From: Channa striata | Taxonomy: Eukaryota > Chordata > Actinopteri > Anabantiformes > Channidae | DNA length: 64,000 nt | Assembly (NCBI GenBank): GCA_033026295.1 | Contig: CM065168.1 | Location: forward strand, 38,576,875-38,640,874 | Direction of reading: 5' to 3' | Notes under the pieces: model-generated | Told to the model about the DNA's origin: nothing | What the model saw: only the letters and a program-made list of their open reading frames with translations | Databases searched by the model: none | Shown: one piece after another, positions 10,701-23,813 of the stretch | Layout: every line of letters begins with the position of its first letter | Numbering within the stretch: the stretch's first letter is position 1 | Translations under genes and position numbers: made by a program

Positions 10701-13700
10701 CCACCCCCCGTGCTATAGTCATCAAAAAGTCTGGCCTTATTCTGCCATATCCATCTCCCACTACTGGAAACCTCTTAATTGATGGATGAGGACGTTACGG
10801 GAAATGGCAGCAGTCGTTATGCCGGTGATTTTCCTTTAAATGTATCTGCCAATTGGCTGGAGGAAGAAAGGATGAACGACAACTTTCTTGGACCCTGAAC
10901 ATGCAGAGAGACACGTGAGCCTGGAGATACCGCGTCGGCGGGGGGCAAAAGCGAAGGGCGGATGATTGATAGCGACTTAAAGTGGAAGAGGGACACCCAC
11001 CTTCTCTCTCACTGCGCCCATAGCCACGGCGTCGGTAATTTCCAATGTCTTGAATCAGGAAGGGTCTAATGAAAAAGGACTGTGCTCTTTTCCTCATCTT
11101 CATAGGCTTTCTCTTTCTCTGTGTGTCTCTGTCCTTCCTTGTTACTCACACCCAACCGCTTTCTCTGCAGACGATTTCTCTATTGACAAAGTGTACTAAT
11201 GAAATGTCACCTCCGACAGCTGGCCGAAAGGATTGATGTGCCAGAACTTTTTTCACTTTATTTGAATTTTCTTTCCCTGCACTTTCTCTTCTTCACATTT
11301 TCTCCATCGATTTTTTTTTTCTCTCTCTCCCATCCATTTGGCAACAGTGGAAATTAAATTTTCGCCCGTCTGTAACAGGTTACAGATGGGCATTTTTGAT
11401 TCAGAAAAATCATGTGTTGTGCTCGCAAGTTCGGGCTGGAATGCCATAATTGGCATTTTAATGTTGAAATATTTCTAGTCAATGAAGTTCAACATGCCAG
11501 AGAATGAGGCTAATTACTATTTCTACTAGTATATCCCTTTAGGCCAGTTAAGCCACAACAGAAACCACAATATTTGCAGGGTCATGGATTCACATTCCTT
11601 TGTTAGCTGCAAGATATAATGTTACCACAATGGAAAGAAAGTACACACATTGACATTTACATCGCAGAAAAATCCTCAAATCCTAAAAATTCTGCCACAT
11701 TTTGCAGATAATAGTACGATAAAGTCACATAACAGAAGCAAAGGGAACAATAAAAGTAACAGTTGCTTAAAAGTTATATAATAAAATTGCACGAAAAAGA
11801 TAGATTTGTTGTAGATTTGTTACACTTTATGTTTTTGATTAAAAGCTGGACGTGAACTGGGTTTAATGCTGTATTTTGTGATGGAGAACCGTGTCAGAAC
11901 ACAACACCCTCTAATCAAGACAAGACAGACTTTAAGGACATACGTTCACGTGTTCTACCAGTGTCTCATAGTAGAGACAGAGGGGTTGAGGGCAGAGAAA
12001 AAAAACAAAAAGAAATAGATCAAACAATCGGATCTGAGAGGTATTTTCACCAGTCTGGGGCCAAATCACAGAAACCACACATGCTCGTCCCCCCTTGAAT
12101 TATAGATTTCTAAAACCACAACTTAGCCAGATGTGCCAGGAAAGGTGAGTAGTTTGAGGACGTCACCCCATCGTGCACAAAAGCATGGAAGTGTGCTCAA
12201 CATACAAAAGAACGGAGAAACTGTTGCACTGAGGCCTTACTTTTATTTAAGCTAAGCATTGTTGCTCTGCAGGGTTGGTTGCCCGGAGTAACAAGCCTGT
12301 GCGAACCCCCAAGGAAATTTGCCAAACCAGCTGCAGGCCAACTACTCCTTTCTAAACATTTCATGCAAACTTTCTTTAAAACTAGGTCTCTAAAACCTTT
12401 AAACAGGCACAAATAAAGGGGGAAATTCATAATCTGGACACACCACCCCACAGGTCCACTACCCGGACTCTCAGCCCGCTCACAGGTTTACAGGCACACA
12501 GCAAGGAAACCGGAGCGACTGAGCTGCATCTCAAGATGAAGACAGAAGTTGTGGCTTTTATTTAATGATAATAAAAAAGTCAGCGTATGCTGAATTGTGT
12601 TTGGTAATTGCATAGATGAAGCTTTTGTCACTGGGTGTTTTGAGCAACTTAAATTTATCTTGTGATTAAAAATATCTCGCTCAAGTCTCAGTTTGCAAAT
12701 TGAGTCACTTTTGAGAGATATAAATAGCGTCGTGTTGCAAACTCGAAGGGCATCAGTTGGGGAGTAAATTGGCATCTCTCTCGGTTAATCATATCCTATT
12801 GTGGTTCCGCATTAAAAGTGATTCATTCACGGGGTGAGACGCTACATTTTCAATTATCAACACCCACAAACAGCTCTGTCTTAACAGGAAGTCACTGTTA
12901 AATGGCGTCTTAACGTACAGGGACAAACACTGACCAGCTCTGCGGCACGTACTTTAACCAACACATTAAAGTTTAATACGCAAAAGTCACACACAGACAC
13001 ACATATACGTACAGTATGGCCTGTTTAAAATAATCAATTAGAAACACAGGCGGTACATTTCCTGTTGCTCACTACCAAAATGGCCACAAACAGTGAATCA
13101 ACACTGAATCACTCTTGGCACAAAGCTGCTGATGCCCCGTTCTGTAGGCGTCAAAAAAAAAAAACCTTCCAGCATGTTGCACCTCTCACCACACCCAATC
13201 ATATGCCAAAGCAGGTGCTTTGCCTCTCGCTGCGAAAAGAGAACACGTGTTTAAATGTGGTGGCGATTTAAACTTGAAAACCCCGAACAGGAAGCGCAAG
13301 GGGGACTGAGCTACAGTAACCCCTCAGGTTTTCCTGCAGCCAGTCAGGCAGCATTTGTTAAAATCCCGGGTCCGATGCTTTCTTTTCCGCCCAGGGCTTC
13401 AACATTGCAGCCTGTACTCTGTCACTTTTATTTAACCTTGAGGAGACGGGAAGCGCCGGCAAATAATGTTAAATCAGCGACTTAGCCCTTTAATTTTCTC
13501 TCGAAACAGCTACAACACTGAAGAGGAGTGTTCCCTGTAGAAATAGAGCTGAATTGTGTCCAAATCCGTTTTTACAAAGCTGCCTCTCCGCTGGTTCTTT
13601 AGTGCTTTATGTCTGGAGTAAGTGCACTGATTCTAAAAATGTTCAAGTATATAAATGAATAAACAAACTAATTGTACAACGGGAAAAAGCACAAAAAACG

Positions 13701-13924
13701 AAAAGCGCAGACCCTGGATTTACTAGATTTCAGCTTGCAATGACGCACTTCTTCAGCTGAGGTAGTAAAATGATTCCCATATTCAACAAAAATATTAAGG
13801 ACAGAACTGCAACTTCATCTGCAATCAAATTCAGCAAAAAATAAATACATTCTATCTGTCCTGTATTGTTTTGGCGTCTCATAAAACATATTTCTTCTCT
13901 TAGCATTAGGCTTCGTTTTCTCTT
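7791..13924. other. intergenic, no gene seen; poly-C tract
   Basis: Six kilobases without a recognisable gene. A C-rich run (10692-10709, interrupted by one A) is the only clear simple repeat. An 8-base-arm palindrome TCTGTAAC-AG-GTTACAGA lies at 11369-11386. The blocks around 10450-10680 and 10790-11460 are mixed in composition and could be regulatory. A 149-codon minus-strand frame at 8385-8834 has hydrophobic runs but no family features and is treated as chance. Confidence 0.4.
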
Positions 13925-13951
13925 CACTTTGGATAAAAGCGACTAACTGAA
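13925..13951 (+). repeat. short copy of the CGCTTTGGATAAAAGCG-type fish repeat tail
   Basis: CACTTTGGATAAAAGCGACT followed by AACTGAA is a second, shorter copy of the tail seen at 5546-5590. Too little remains to define the element. Confidence 0.45.
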
Positions 13952-16900
13952 CCTTGTCAACTCTCCTGCACTATTCACCTTATATCGTTTCATTTATTAG
14001 TTAGTTTCCTTTATTTATGTAATGTTGACCTTAAAAAAAGCACAGTTTAATTGAAATTAAATTAAATAAATCGTAGTTGTTTTGGCGTGTTGTACTACGA
14101 TCCACTTTTTTTTTTGTACCTGCTTGAACACAGCTACTGTTTGACCTTTCTACTCATGATCATTTATCAAATGATTATTTAAGAAATTTAAATATGTGAT
14201 CTCACCACATAACCTAGATTCACAGGAAGTGTGGGTGTGAAGTGCAAAGAGCCTGCAGTCATCTTGGTGCCACATGGAAATGATGCTGTCAGACTGGGTT
14301 GAGGTATTTCAGCTGCAAACATTTTAATGGAGCAAAGACTGTCTATGTGACCTTTCACACGTGCACCGCAACAAAATAGATGCAAGTATAATTAAGTTGT
14401 GAGAGTAGAGACACAATAATGTAACCCATTAAAACATTAGCGATTGTTTTTATTTTAGATATTTAGTCTAAGAGTATTGGTCCCTTCAATTTTTCATAAA
14501 AGTCTAATTAATATATTTTAACTAGCGTTCACATCCTCAGATGTCTAATTGTCGTAGAACCTCCAACAAAATGCAGGTTTGTTCATTAGAACAGTGGCTG
14601 GGGAAATATGCTCGTCTTTAAATTACTGATTCATTATTTCTTAGTGATCATCATGGTTACTGAAAATAACATTCACGGAAAGGTCAGAGATCAACTGCAG
14701 TTGAAGGAAATTACATTTAGGTCTTGGTAGAAAACTGGAATTAAAAAATCAATTTTGTTGATTTTGGGCAGTTCTCTTGGCAGTTCTCAACATCCGCCCT
14801 CTGACATCATGTCAACTTCCTGTTTGAATGATTATCAGCTGTCAGGCTTGGACGTAAGCATGAGGCCAGGGTTAAGTAGGTATGATTAGGATGCTTAGCC
14901 GAGTCTTAGTGGTGCAACACAGAGTGTGCAAAAAAAAGACGCATGCAGGCAGAAAAAAGCCTCCCGTTTGACTTTTCAAACGATTCTCCAGTGTTCCTTC
15001 AGCGAGACTTTATTTTTTTTTATTCTCGTGTTTGTGTTAACGTAAATAAACTGAACAAATGTGCCACAGCTGCCCTGGAGCCAAAAGGGAAAGTCCCACA
15101 CCACAGAACGAGAGGCCAAAACCGGAACAACGAAACAAAGCACGCTTCAGGCAGACGCCAAGGGTCCGGTGCACCACTGGTGACCGCTTATAGAGAATGA
15201 AAAAGCCGGATGTGGAAGTAAGCCGTGACCTAAGTCATGCAGTCTGACAGCTGGCCTTGCATTTAGCCCTGGAGTGGTCGAGAGTACGTACAGCGCTACA
15301 CAGACATGAGCCCCAGACGAACAACCATCGAGGGCTCCTTAAGTAACCAGCGTGTTAAATATCAAGTGACATAAAGTATATTTATTCAGCCAAAAATAAA
15401 ACCTTTACAGTGTGTGTCAGCAGAGGGAGAAGAAGTATAATATGAGGAGCAGGTTCAATTTATCACTGAATCAACACGTCGTCCACCTTCAGCAACGGAA
15501 AGCCGGATCTCTACATTCAGAAAGCGGCAGACCAAAGCAAGAGCAAATCAAGACACGAGAGAGGGAAGGTTTCGATGCTTTCATCTTTGACTCTGTTATT
15601 TGCTCACAAACTGCTCCCTCCCTCTTCCTTAATTTATGCTATTTGCATTTAGTGCCACATAATACGTGATAATAATGACATTTTTATTGCCAAGTCTCCT
15701 TCGGTCTCTCCAAGCTGAGATCACAGGCACATCCTAGGGCTAAAGACGGATTACTCTGTAGTGAGACACGGTACAGCAGAGTTCACATTAAAACACAGAC
15801 AGACCTCCTATGACGTTATTTGCTTGATTTGGTTCATAGATGAAAACATACAAAGGAGCAGTGCAATAAAAAAATAGAAGACAATAAAAGGATCTTTGCT
15901 GGGATTTGATTTGTGGAAAGAGGTGTGTGTGTGTGTGTGGGGGGGGGGGGCGCCCCTGAGTGACTTTTTGACGGCTGTTTGTTTTTGAAGAAGCGCCGAG
16001 GTAATTTATTTATTTCTCTGACAGATTGTGGATATGTAAAGTGTCTTTGCTCTCTTTGCTCTCGGTATGGAAAATTCCTTGAGCCCTCTTTGTTATTCAT
16101 TGTTTGAACAGCACAAGACGTGGGGTGCAATGTAAAACAATTCCCCTCCTAAATGCACAGAGTCTGAAGAATAAATCTTCTGCAGGTACTATTTAATACA
16201 TTTCCCAGTTCAAATACAATATCGTGAAAGGTAATGAATTACCTAATGTGACCAATGCACAGTCATAATGCTAATTAAGAATTAACTGCTTCAGTTGACT
16301 CTCAGCCTTCAAAGCCAATTTGCCATGGTAATTGAAGGAGATGAAACTGTGAGCACAATGGACTTGAAGCAGCATATTGATTGGAATTGATGACTGCATT
16401 CAGTGTCTGCACATTTCTTGTGCAGTGAAATGACTGCAGAGCGGCGAGAAGACGGAGAAATGGGGTTTATGCTGCTTGACGTTCAGTTTTAATCCCATTT
16501 CCTTCTCCATGTTACGTATTAGACAATGACCATATGTTATCAAGTTAATTTGCTAGAAGCTCAGGAGACTGTCTTCTAATTTAGCACAGCTCCAATATAA
16601 ATTGTCCTACACCGACGCCTTACTGTTATCTAGCGAGCTAAGTTAGTTAGTTTCCAAAGTTGAATTAACTTTGTGGTATTAAACAGCACCTCGCTTCCTG
16701 CTGGTCTGTGATCTCTTCGGGGTTTGACTTCCTACCGAGTCACATCTGTAACCTGCCAGCAATCTGAACACAAGCAAAACACTCGAAAGTGAAGTCGGCG
16801 CATGTTGCTCTGCAAAAAAAAAAAAAATGCCACAAGCTCGCACAGGCAGAGGGGGAAAGCTGAGCGCAAATGCAATTTTGGACTGTGTGAATCATATTTA

Positions 16901-19152
16901 CGGCGATTCTCCCGTAGACAGCCTTTATCTGCCACTGGCTCTGTCAATACAGCCACGACTTTTATTAATTCCCACACTTACACTGTGCCATTGATCAGAG
17001 CTTCTATCGTCCCGATGATCTCATTTCAGGCTGTAATGTGAAACTAAAGGGTCAATAAAGACGTCTTATTTAATACCCATATTTGGCCGCTTCGGTGGTT
17101 TGAGGAACAGAAAACCTGCATCTCCACAATAACCGTTTTCAGCTTTATTTACGAGCTGGTAATAGCTGCTAACGCTGAGCTGTGTTGCAGAGATGTTTAG
17201 TTCCAAATGACACGTCCCTTCGGACTGCACTGCTTGTTGCCTTGTGTTACACTATCCTTCCTCCACGTCCTTGACACATTTAGTGTCCTCTCTGGTTCGT
17301 GTAATGTTAATGAAACATAGCAAACACGGCGCAGCTACTATCCAATATGCTATATTAAATATGACAACACGTGACACAGGTGGGAGTGACAGGAGTGTTA
17401 TTTGGCATGAAGACGTAGAACCATTATCAAAATGTCTTGTCATAAAAAATGTATCTCCAAAGATTCCATTACACCAAGCTTTTAGGTCCAACATCGTTCA
17501 TCAAAGCAGCCGAAGTCTCTTTTGGTTTGTTTGTCTTCCCCAAAAAACATCCCCTGAAAAACTCCCCGCGGCCTAGACAGCCATAAACTTTAATTTCCTG
17601 TCTAAAAGCACATTTTATACAGCTTTACTATGTCACCCTGTACTTTTGTCTTCTCTACAAAGACAAAGGTTAAAGCAGAGGAGAAAATGCACAAAGGAGC
17701 GTTCGCAGATAAAAGCAATATGCTCCATATTAACTGTTGATATCGCCGCGCTCCTCTGCCTATTCTTTGTTATCAACACTACGTAGCATCATATCGAAAA
17801 ACAAAACCTCCGAGAGAATTCCGAAGAAACACTGCTACGCGCGATAAGGCTGTTGTGAGGTGCCCTTTACTTGCAGATAGGGTGTGTAATGAGGTAAAAA
17901 GGGGGAAAACATCGGATTAATAATACATGGGTCATTTGTAAATCAAAGAGGGGGCACCGGGCCAGTGAATAGGCTTGAGGATTTATTCTGATTACAGAAT
18001 GGCAATAAAGGGCCATTTACAACTTGAATGGGACAGCTAGTAATTAAGAAGCCTGCCTTAAAACAAAGGGAGAAGGAGTTCTGTGGGAGTATGCCGTTAA
18101 CTCCGGGAAGAACCACTGCATGCTAATGGGCACTCTGTATTTCACCTGCAGTTGGTGGACGAGACCAAGGAAGCAGGTCCTCCAGGAAAATGTGCAGCAG
18201 CCATCCATCTTATTATAATATTTGGACCGCACTGCAGCATAATGTCACCGGCCTGCGATGGATTTGCTGCATTGTGAACCGGAATACATTGGAAATTACA
18301 TGAGCGGAGTCGAAGGGGACGGGGAAGTTGGGTGTAATAAACCAACATGGTTAAAAATTTACCCCCCCCCCCCCCGTGCTCCGAAATAATCCAGGCCTGT
18401 CGTCAAAGGTGCAACCATTTTCGTACCGACCATGACTCTTTCCTCGGGTTACTCTAATTAACTTCCACTTTAATGTACCAGATTGCAAACACCAACGTAT
18501 CGACTACATTAGCGTGTCTGATTTTATCCTCTTGACAGCATGATGGATTAAGTGCTGGTGGCTGCAGTCAGCCACCTCTTTAATTGGTTTGTCTAAATGT
18601 TTTATGAAATCAAGATAAAATTCAATCAATCCCAGGAAAACTGCTGATTCATTCTAAAACGGCAGCGGACACTTTGATTTATATCGGTAACCACGGGGCC
18701 TGCAAAGGTGACGTGTGCCCGAGCAACAGCAGCTCAAGGTTGAAGAGCGTTAAAGGTGTTTCTTATGACGGGAGGCAGGAAGCGAAGGATAAGCCTGCGG
18801 CTTTTACTGCAGGACACTGCTACAACGGCACTGAGGCTTTAATGACAAGACGGGATGGCGGGAGATGATACGACATGCAGTTTGATCAATCGCACCACTG
18901 CACTGACTCTGCTCGCCAGATGAAGATTTTCACAATCTGTTTATTCATCACGGCGTCAGGACTCTCAATGGAAATCAATGGCCATAAAGCTCGACCAGCA
19001 AATATTTGTTTTCTTTATTTTTCTGCTTGGTCTGGCAACTGTTGTTGTATGCAACGTTGGCCGCACAATAGGCCATGTTGTAAATCATTTTATACAATAT
19101 CCAGAAAACACACAAACAGCATATGTAATGAGTATTTTCATTATTTTAGATT
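13952..19152. other. intergenic with candidate regulatory blocks and simple repeats
   Basis: No gene is visible. Two repeat-free blocks look like conserved non-coding elements. Block 16230-16480 is rich in TAAT/ATTA cores (AATGAATTACC, GCTAATTAAG, GGTAATTGAAGG). Block 17880-18350 carries GGATTAATAATAC, AGTAATTAAG and CAATAAAGGGCC. Simple repeats are a GT tract running straight into a G run (15923-15950) and 14 consecutive C (18362-18375). Regulatory status is inferred from appearance only. Confidence 0.3.
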
Positions 19153-19230
19153 TGATTCAACTTTACTGCCACTACACATGTACAAGTACAAGGCAACAAA
19201 ATGCAGTGCTGAAGTGCAATAAGCAGCGAA
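19153..19230 (+). repeat. fragment of a teleost interspersed repeat
   Basis: TTGATTCAACTTTACTGCCA followed by CTACACATGTACAAGTACAAGG, then CAACAAAATGCAG and GAAGTGCAATAAGCAG, resembles a widespread fish repeat segment beginning 'TTCAACTTTATTGTCATTACACATG'. I recognise it from memory; the class (probably a LINE or its 3' end) is uncertain. Nothing coding remains. Confidence 0.5.
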
Positions 19231-19234
19231 AATC

Positions 19235-19275
19235 ATTATTATTAATCATTTTGTCAAAAAATGATTAATAATAAT
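19235..19275. repeat. AT-rich perfect inverted repeat
   Basis: ATTATTATTAATCATTTT (19235-19252) is followed after five bases by its exact reverse complement (19258-19275). The arms are 18 bases with no mismatch. It lies at the edge of the repeat fragment just before it and may be a hairpin formed in that element, or chance within AT-rich DNA. Confidence 0.7.
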
Positions 19276-22135
19276 AGTTTTTTTTTTACAATAACACAAC
19301 AAATATCTGCATCTGACACACTGGACTCTGGCCGTTATGTTGATCATGTCTATGCTTTTAATTAAGCATATTACAGTGTTAAGGTTCTAATAGGATGTTG
19401 AAAACCTCTACAGGCAGCTGATAGTGAACGTAAATAGCGATGGTTTACCACGTCCTGTGTGTTGCATACTGGCACAATTATTATGAGTAACACTTATAGT
19501 ACATTTAGTGATGATTTTAAAGTCGGGCAGCGTCAGGTCGCTTGACGAAACATAGGACAACTCCATACCCTCATTACGTTTTTAGTTTAGTCAATTCCAC
19601 CCCACAAGCACTTCCTAACAGCAAGCTGTGCATTTTTGTACCATAAAGCCATTGATAAACATGTATTTTCTGCACTTAAACCAATAATTACTGACCTTTA
19701 CAGCATTGATGATAGCTGATTCTAATAATATTAATAACATCCAAAGATGGTGTTTGCAGATATTTGGTCACGGATTTAAGCCTGGAGAAGTTAAATGCTT
19801 TGACCTGATGGTGGTGCTATTAAAAAAGTGAGCAGTTTAACCGGGGTGAAATGTGAATGGCTGTACCAATTTTCATAGAAATCCATGCAGTTGTTTTTAA
19901 GATGTGGGCAAATCTCACCCTCTATAGGAAAAGTTGGGTGTTTAACAAAATCCCTTCATCTTCAGGGGACCTGGAATGTCAAAATTAGATCCTTTAAAAG
20001 GTTGTTGTATTTCAGTTTGGATCAAGGTGGCCACTCCGACAACTACCTTGAGTGATGAATACTTAAATTCCTTGTTGATTAAAATTCTCTCGATCGAGTA
20101 ATCAATTAATTGACTAAGCTCTAATGACATTTCATCATTATGCCTCCTTCATAGGAGAAAATGCCAGAACTCTTCTGTGTATTGAGCATATACTGAGAAA
20201 TGCTCCATTTTATCTTGATGTGATTTTTAGTGTGAAAGTCTAATTAGTTTTAATGGGTTTTAGTAATTGCAGATAAATTGCTTATTTTGAATGAGGATTG
20301 ATGTTTTTATTCAAATGAGATTGATTTCTAATTAAAAGCTAATTGCGCATTAATCTGGGAATCTTTTGTATTGGAAGCAAGCAAAAAAGAAAAAGGAAAA
20401 GAAAAAAAAAACATTCAGTTTTCATACATCTGCACATTTTCGCAGGTTGGGCTGAAAAGGCATTTGCTGCCCGCCTGCAGCTGTGATTCACCGTATCCTT
20501 GCATAGATATTTTTCTACAATGTGACATATGCTATCTGGAATGTCAGCTGAAATGAGAGGACGGCTGAAATGCAAAGCCATTTCCAGCTTGTTCCATTAT
20601 GGAGCTCAGCCATGTTGCTCGTCTATTGTATGGCTTCTTCCAAGTTATCTGTCAGGCCTGGCAAGCACCCTATTATTTTCTGCCATTTGACTATCCCCTC
20701 TGCCACAGTGCAACACTTCTGTCGCGCCATGTGATCAGTCTGATTCTTTTGACATCCAGCGAGCAGTATCTAGTGATCTGTAATGGCAGTAATGTTTCCT
20801 GTCAGAAAATGGTCTGGAGGAAGAGGGTGTGGGTGAGGGAGAGGAAGCTAAAGTGAGAATAAGAGACTCAGTGAGAGTAAGAGGAGATAACAGAGAAACG
20901 CAGACAACCTTTATTACAGTCCAGTCTTTATCCCACGTCAGAACCGCAGCGGCGTTTTTATTGTCGTTCCCTTCTTCTGCTTCCCTCTTATATCTGCAGT
21001 CTCGTTCCATATTTTCTTTCTGCGCCTGTGAGGGAGGCAGAAAGCCAATCACGGACGGGGTGTGTATGTGCACACCGCGGCGAAGGCAGCATTATTTGAG
21101 AAGCTGTTAGTCCAAGATGGCTTATTCCTATTGATTCCGGGGAAAGTCGGAGGTAAAAGATAGAAGGAAGCAAACAGAAATGTATTCTGCTGTAATTCCG
21201 CTGTCGCTACTTAGGTGTTGTCTTTCAAGGAGACACTGTGGCTGCCCCCCCACCAGCCACCCACCCGCCCCCGTCACTCCAAAATGACAAAGCAGTAAAG
21301 TGCCTCCTTAGCTTGTTGCTCTTTTCAATGTCGCCGAGAGAGGTTGGCTGCGAACGCGGACTCAGTCGTTTGCAGTTTATAGAAATCCAATGTCAACTCA
21401 GACCATGAGGTCAAAAAGTGCTGCTAAGAAGTTTTCCTACTGCTCAGGTTATGAGCCAAGTACAATTCAAAATGCATGTGTCCTCGCGTACCATTACTCT
21501 GGGTGCATATGTATCACACAATTGGTTTGGTGCCATGATACTGCAGTAATTACGTTTGCTTGCATCAGAAATTCTGCATTAAGTGCATTCACCGCTTGTC
21601 TCAAAGGCAACAATTGGGGGATAATGAGTGCACAGCAAGCTAGCAAATGTAAAAAAATATATAAAAAAAAAAAAAGGTGTAACAGTCCTAATAATGGCAA
21701 ACTACCTCGGCAGAGGGCATAAAACTTGTTTGCTTGAAATCTCACTAGCTGCTATAATGATGTTCTGTGTCACTACCGTAAAACTCTGCAAGACTCTGTG
21801 ACAGTAGCTCACATTGTATACATTTTAATGTAGTTTAGAATGTCTACTGGAAACACAGAAATGCTCCAGAGGAAGAGGAATACTTCAGAAATAGCGTTGA
21901 CATCGAACAGAGCAAACACATTTGAAGACACAGTATATGGCCCAACTTTGTTTCCAATAGTTTTTCCTCGAAAATATGCTCTATGGCTCATCTTCATGTG
22001 GAGACGTCCCTCTGAAACCTTCGGTGCCTTGCATGAACAGCCTTCTATATGTTTACACCAAGGGTCGTCCTTCCAACCGATCACAGAATTTCTATATTTG
22101 CTACTATATGTTTGGGAGCATCTGAAACACTAGGT
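19276..22135. other. intergenic; candidate regulatory block at 20585-20815
   Basis: No gene is visible. The stretch 20160-20345 is dense in TAATTAG/AATTAAAAGC-type cores. The block 20585-20815 is repeat-free with mixed composition and looks like a conserved element. Two overlapping frames on opposite strands at 20735-21110 look like chance products of the purine-rich tract there. A poly-A run lies at 21664-21675. Confidence 0.3.
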
Positions 22136-22350
22136 GGAGCAGAGGTTCAAGTCTCGTGCTGGTGCTGCCATGAGTTGCATATTGTAGCTTTAATCTGAAG
22201 ACACACTAATTTATATATTTCAGGTCCCCAGTTTGAATTTACCTGCTGAGGCCTCGCCGTTTGCACGTTCTCCTCGTCCAACAGACGTGAATGCTAAAGT
22301 GCTCGTAGGTATGACTGTGAGCATGTGTGCATGGTCTGCCCACAGTATGC
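22136..22350 (+). repeat. highly degraded common teleost interspersed repeat
   Basis: GTTTGCACGTTCTCCTCGTC (22260 onward) and AAAGTGCTCGTAGGTATGAC (from about 22295) correspond to 'TTTGCATGTTCTCCCCGTGT' and 'AAATTGCCCGTAGGTGTGAA', two hallmark segments of one of the most abundant short repeats in percomorph fish. The head near 22146 (GGTTCAAGTCTCGTGC) may correspond to its tRNA-like part. The copy is old and has lost segments. Confidence 0.55.
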
Positions 22351-23531
22351 AGGATCTATACACATTTGCTGTTCTTGTGAATATTCATGTCTACCGACGT
22401 GATATAACTAAAAAAACTATGGTGGCCAGGTTCGTCATAATGACAGCACATCACTTAACTCCAACGTGTGGCTCTGTGACATATTTCTAACCTGTTCGTT
22501 GTTATCCTGACAAATCCATCCAGTTGCTTTAAATGCGTGAGGTGTCGTTATTGTGTATTATTCTGAAACCAGACCTCTAGTCCGACATGAAAATATCATG
22601 GAACTTGCTTAGCACCTTGGAAATGAATGTGCGTGGTACAGAGGGAAGTGTAAAAGCAGGACTATGTCATTTTCTTTAATACAGTGCCGGAAAACACTCT
22701 TTCATGGAGCCCATAAGAATTCAATCTGGAGAAAGTCTGCCATCTAAAAAGGAAAGAGATGAACGCTGAAGCCGGAGAGGAGCAGTACTTTGCAGCGCAT
22801 TCAATTTGTGGGAGCAAATAATGAAGCTACAAGTTATCAGAACAGACCAGGAAATGGATTCTGTTTTTCTAAGCCCGTTAAATCCTCAATCAGTCACTTC
22901 CCTATTGGTGTGCGCAGATTGAAAAGTCAGTCAGATTTAGCAAATGTATTGAAAATACATATTTATAAAGTGAGAGATACAATAGCCAAATGTCTGCAAT
23001 GCAACTTTTAAAGAAAATTCCTTAAACACTGTTCAAAGTTTCTTTCTGTCTCTCTCTCTTTTTCACAGTGACAGACCTTAAACATTATGTCCAAATTGGA
23101 TCTGGGGCGCTGCGAGCATAGTCTGCATCTGCTCGGAGAGACGTATACACTGAGGCGGATGATCGTTCGAGGAGCCGCCGAAAATTGTCCTGTCATGGTG
23201 GAAAACGCTGAGAGATTAATACGGGTGCATTTCACTGCCATCATCTTGCTTTCATTATCAAGTAACAAGCAGTGGGGGGAGAAAAAAAAAAAAAAGAAAG
23301 ACGCTGCTTCACCACTCAACCTGAGATGCGAGTGTGACATTATGTTGACAATTCGGTGTGTGGGTACTGTTCAGACAGACACAGGCATATCAATGCGAGC
23401 CATTACTGTCTATAGTAGATTGGCTTAGCTTTGTGTTGAGGTGTAATTGCGCAGCTGTCTGGCATTAGTCCTTCCAAACAAATTGGCTTGGGTTAGACTG
23501 CCTTCCAGATCTACCAGCAAAGACGCACATT
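22351..23531. other. intergenic, nothing seen
   Basis: Only chance reading frames, including two overlapping opposite-strand frames at 23008-23428 around a poly-A run. No repeat or RNA gene is recognised. Confidence 0.4.
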
Positions 23532-23813
23532 GCACACACACACACACACGCAAATTCATATTTCTATTCTCCTTAGGACATTAATTGACGTAATGCATCC
23601 CCTAACTAAACCCTAACCCTAAATTAAACCCAAGTCCAGCCCTAAAAGTAAAACTAAACCCTCAAACTGGCCGACAGCACAAGTTTGTTTTTGGACCAGC
23701 AAAATGTCCGAACTTTGCCAAAAGTTTCTAACTTGGTTAGGAAAAAACTTTTTTTGGCCCTAACTAGGTAACAAATGCAAGTGCACACAGACTGAAACAC
23801 ACACACACACACA
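23532..23813. repeat. CA-flanked teleost repeat with telomere-like CCCTAA core
   Basis: A CA tract (23532-23549) and a second CA tract (23797-23813) bracket about 250 bases. The core begins with a segment like 'CACACGCAAATTCATATTTC', continues with CTAACTAAACCCTAACCCTA and similar degenerate CCCTAA units (23601-23665), and ends in TGGACC..AAAATG-like sequence. This architecture matches an abundant fish repeat in which CA microsatellites flank a CCCTAA-rich core. It is not a telomere, since the unit count is low and degenerate. Confidence 0.65.

Noticed and set aside
23008..23428. Two overlapping frames of over 100 codons on opposite strands
   Set aside because: Both span a poly-A tract and have random composition, so neither is supported.
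23601..23665. True interstitial telomere array
   Set aside because: Only a few degenerate CCCTAA-like units occur, inside a CA-flanked interspersed repeat.
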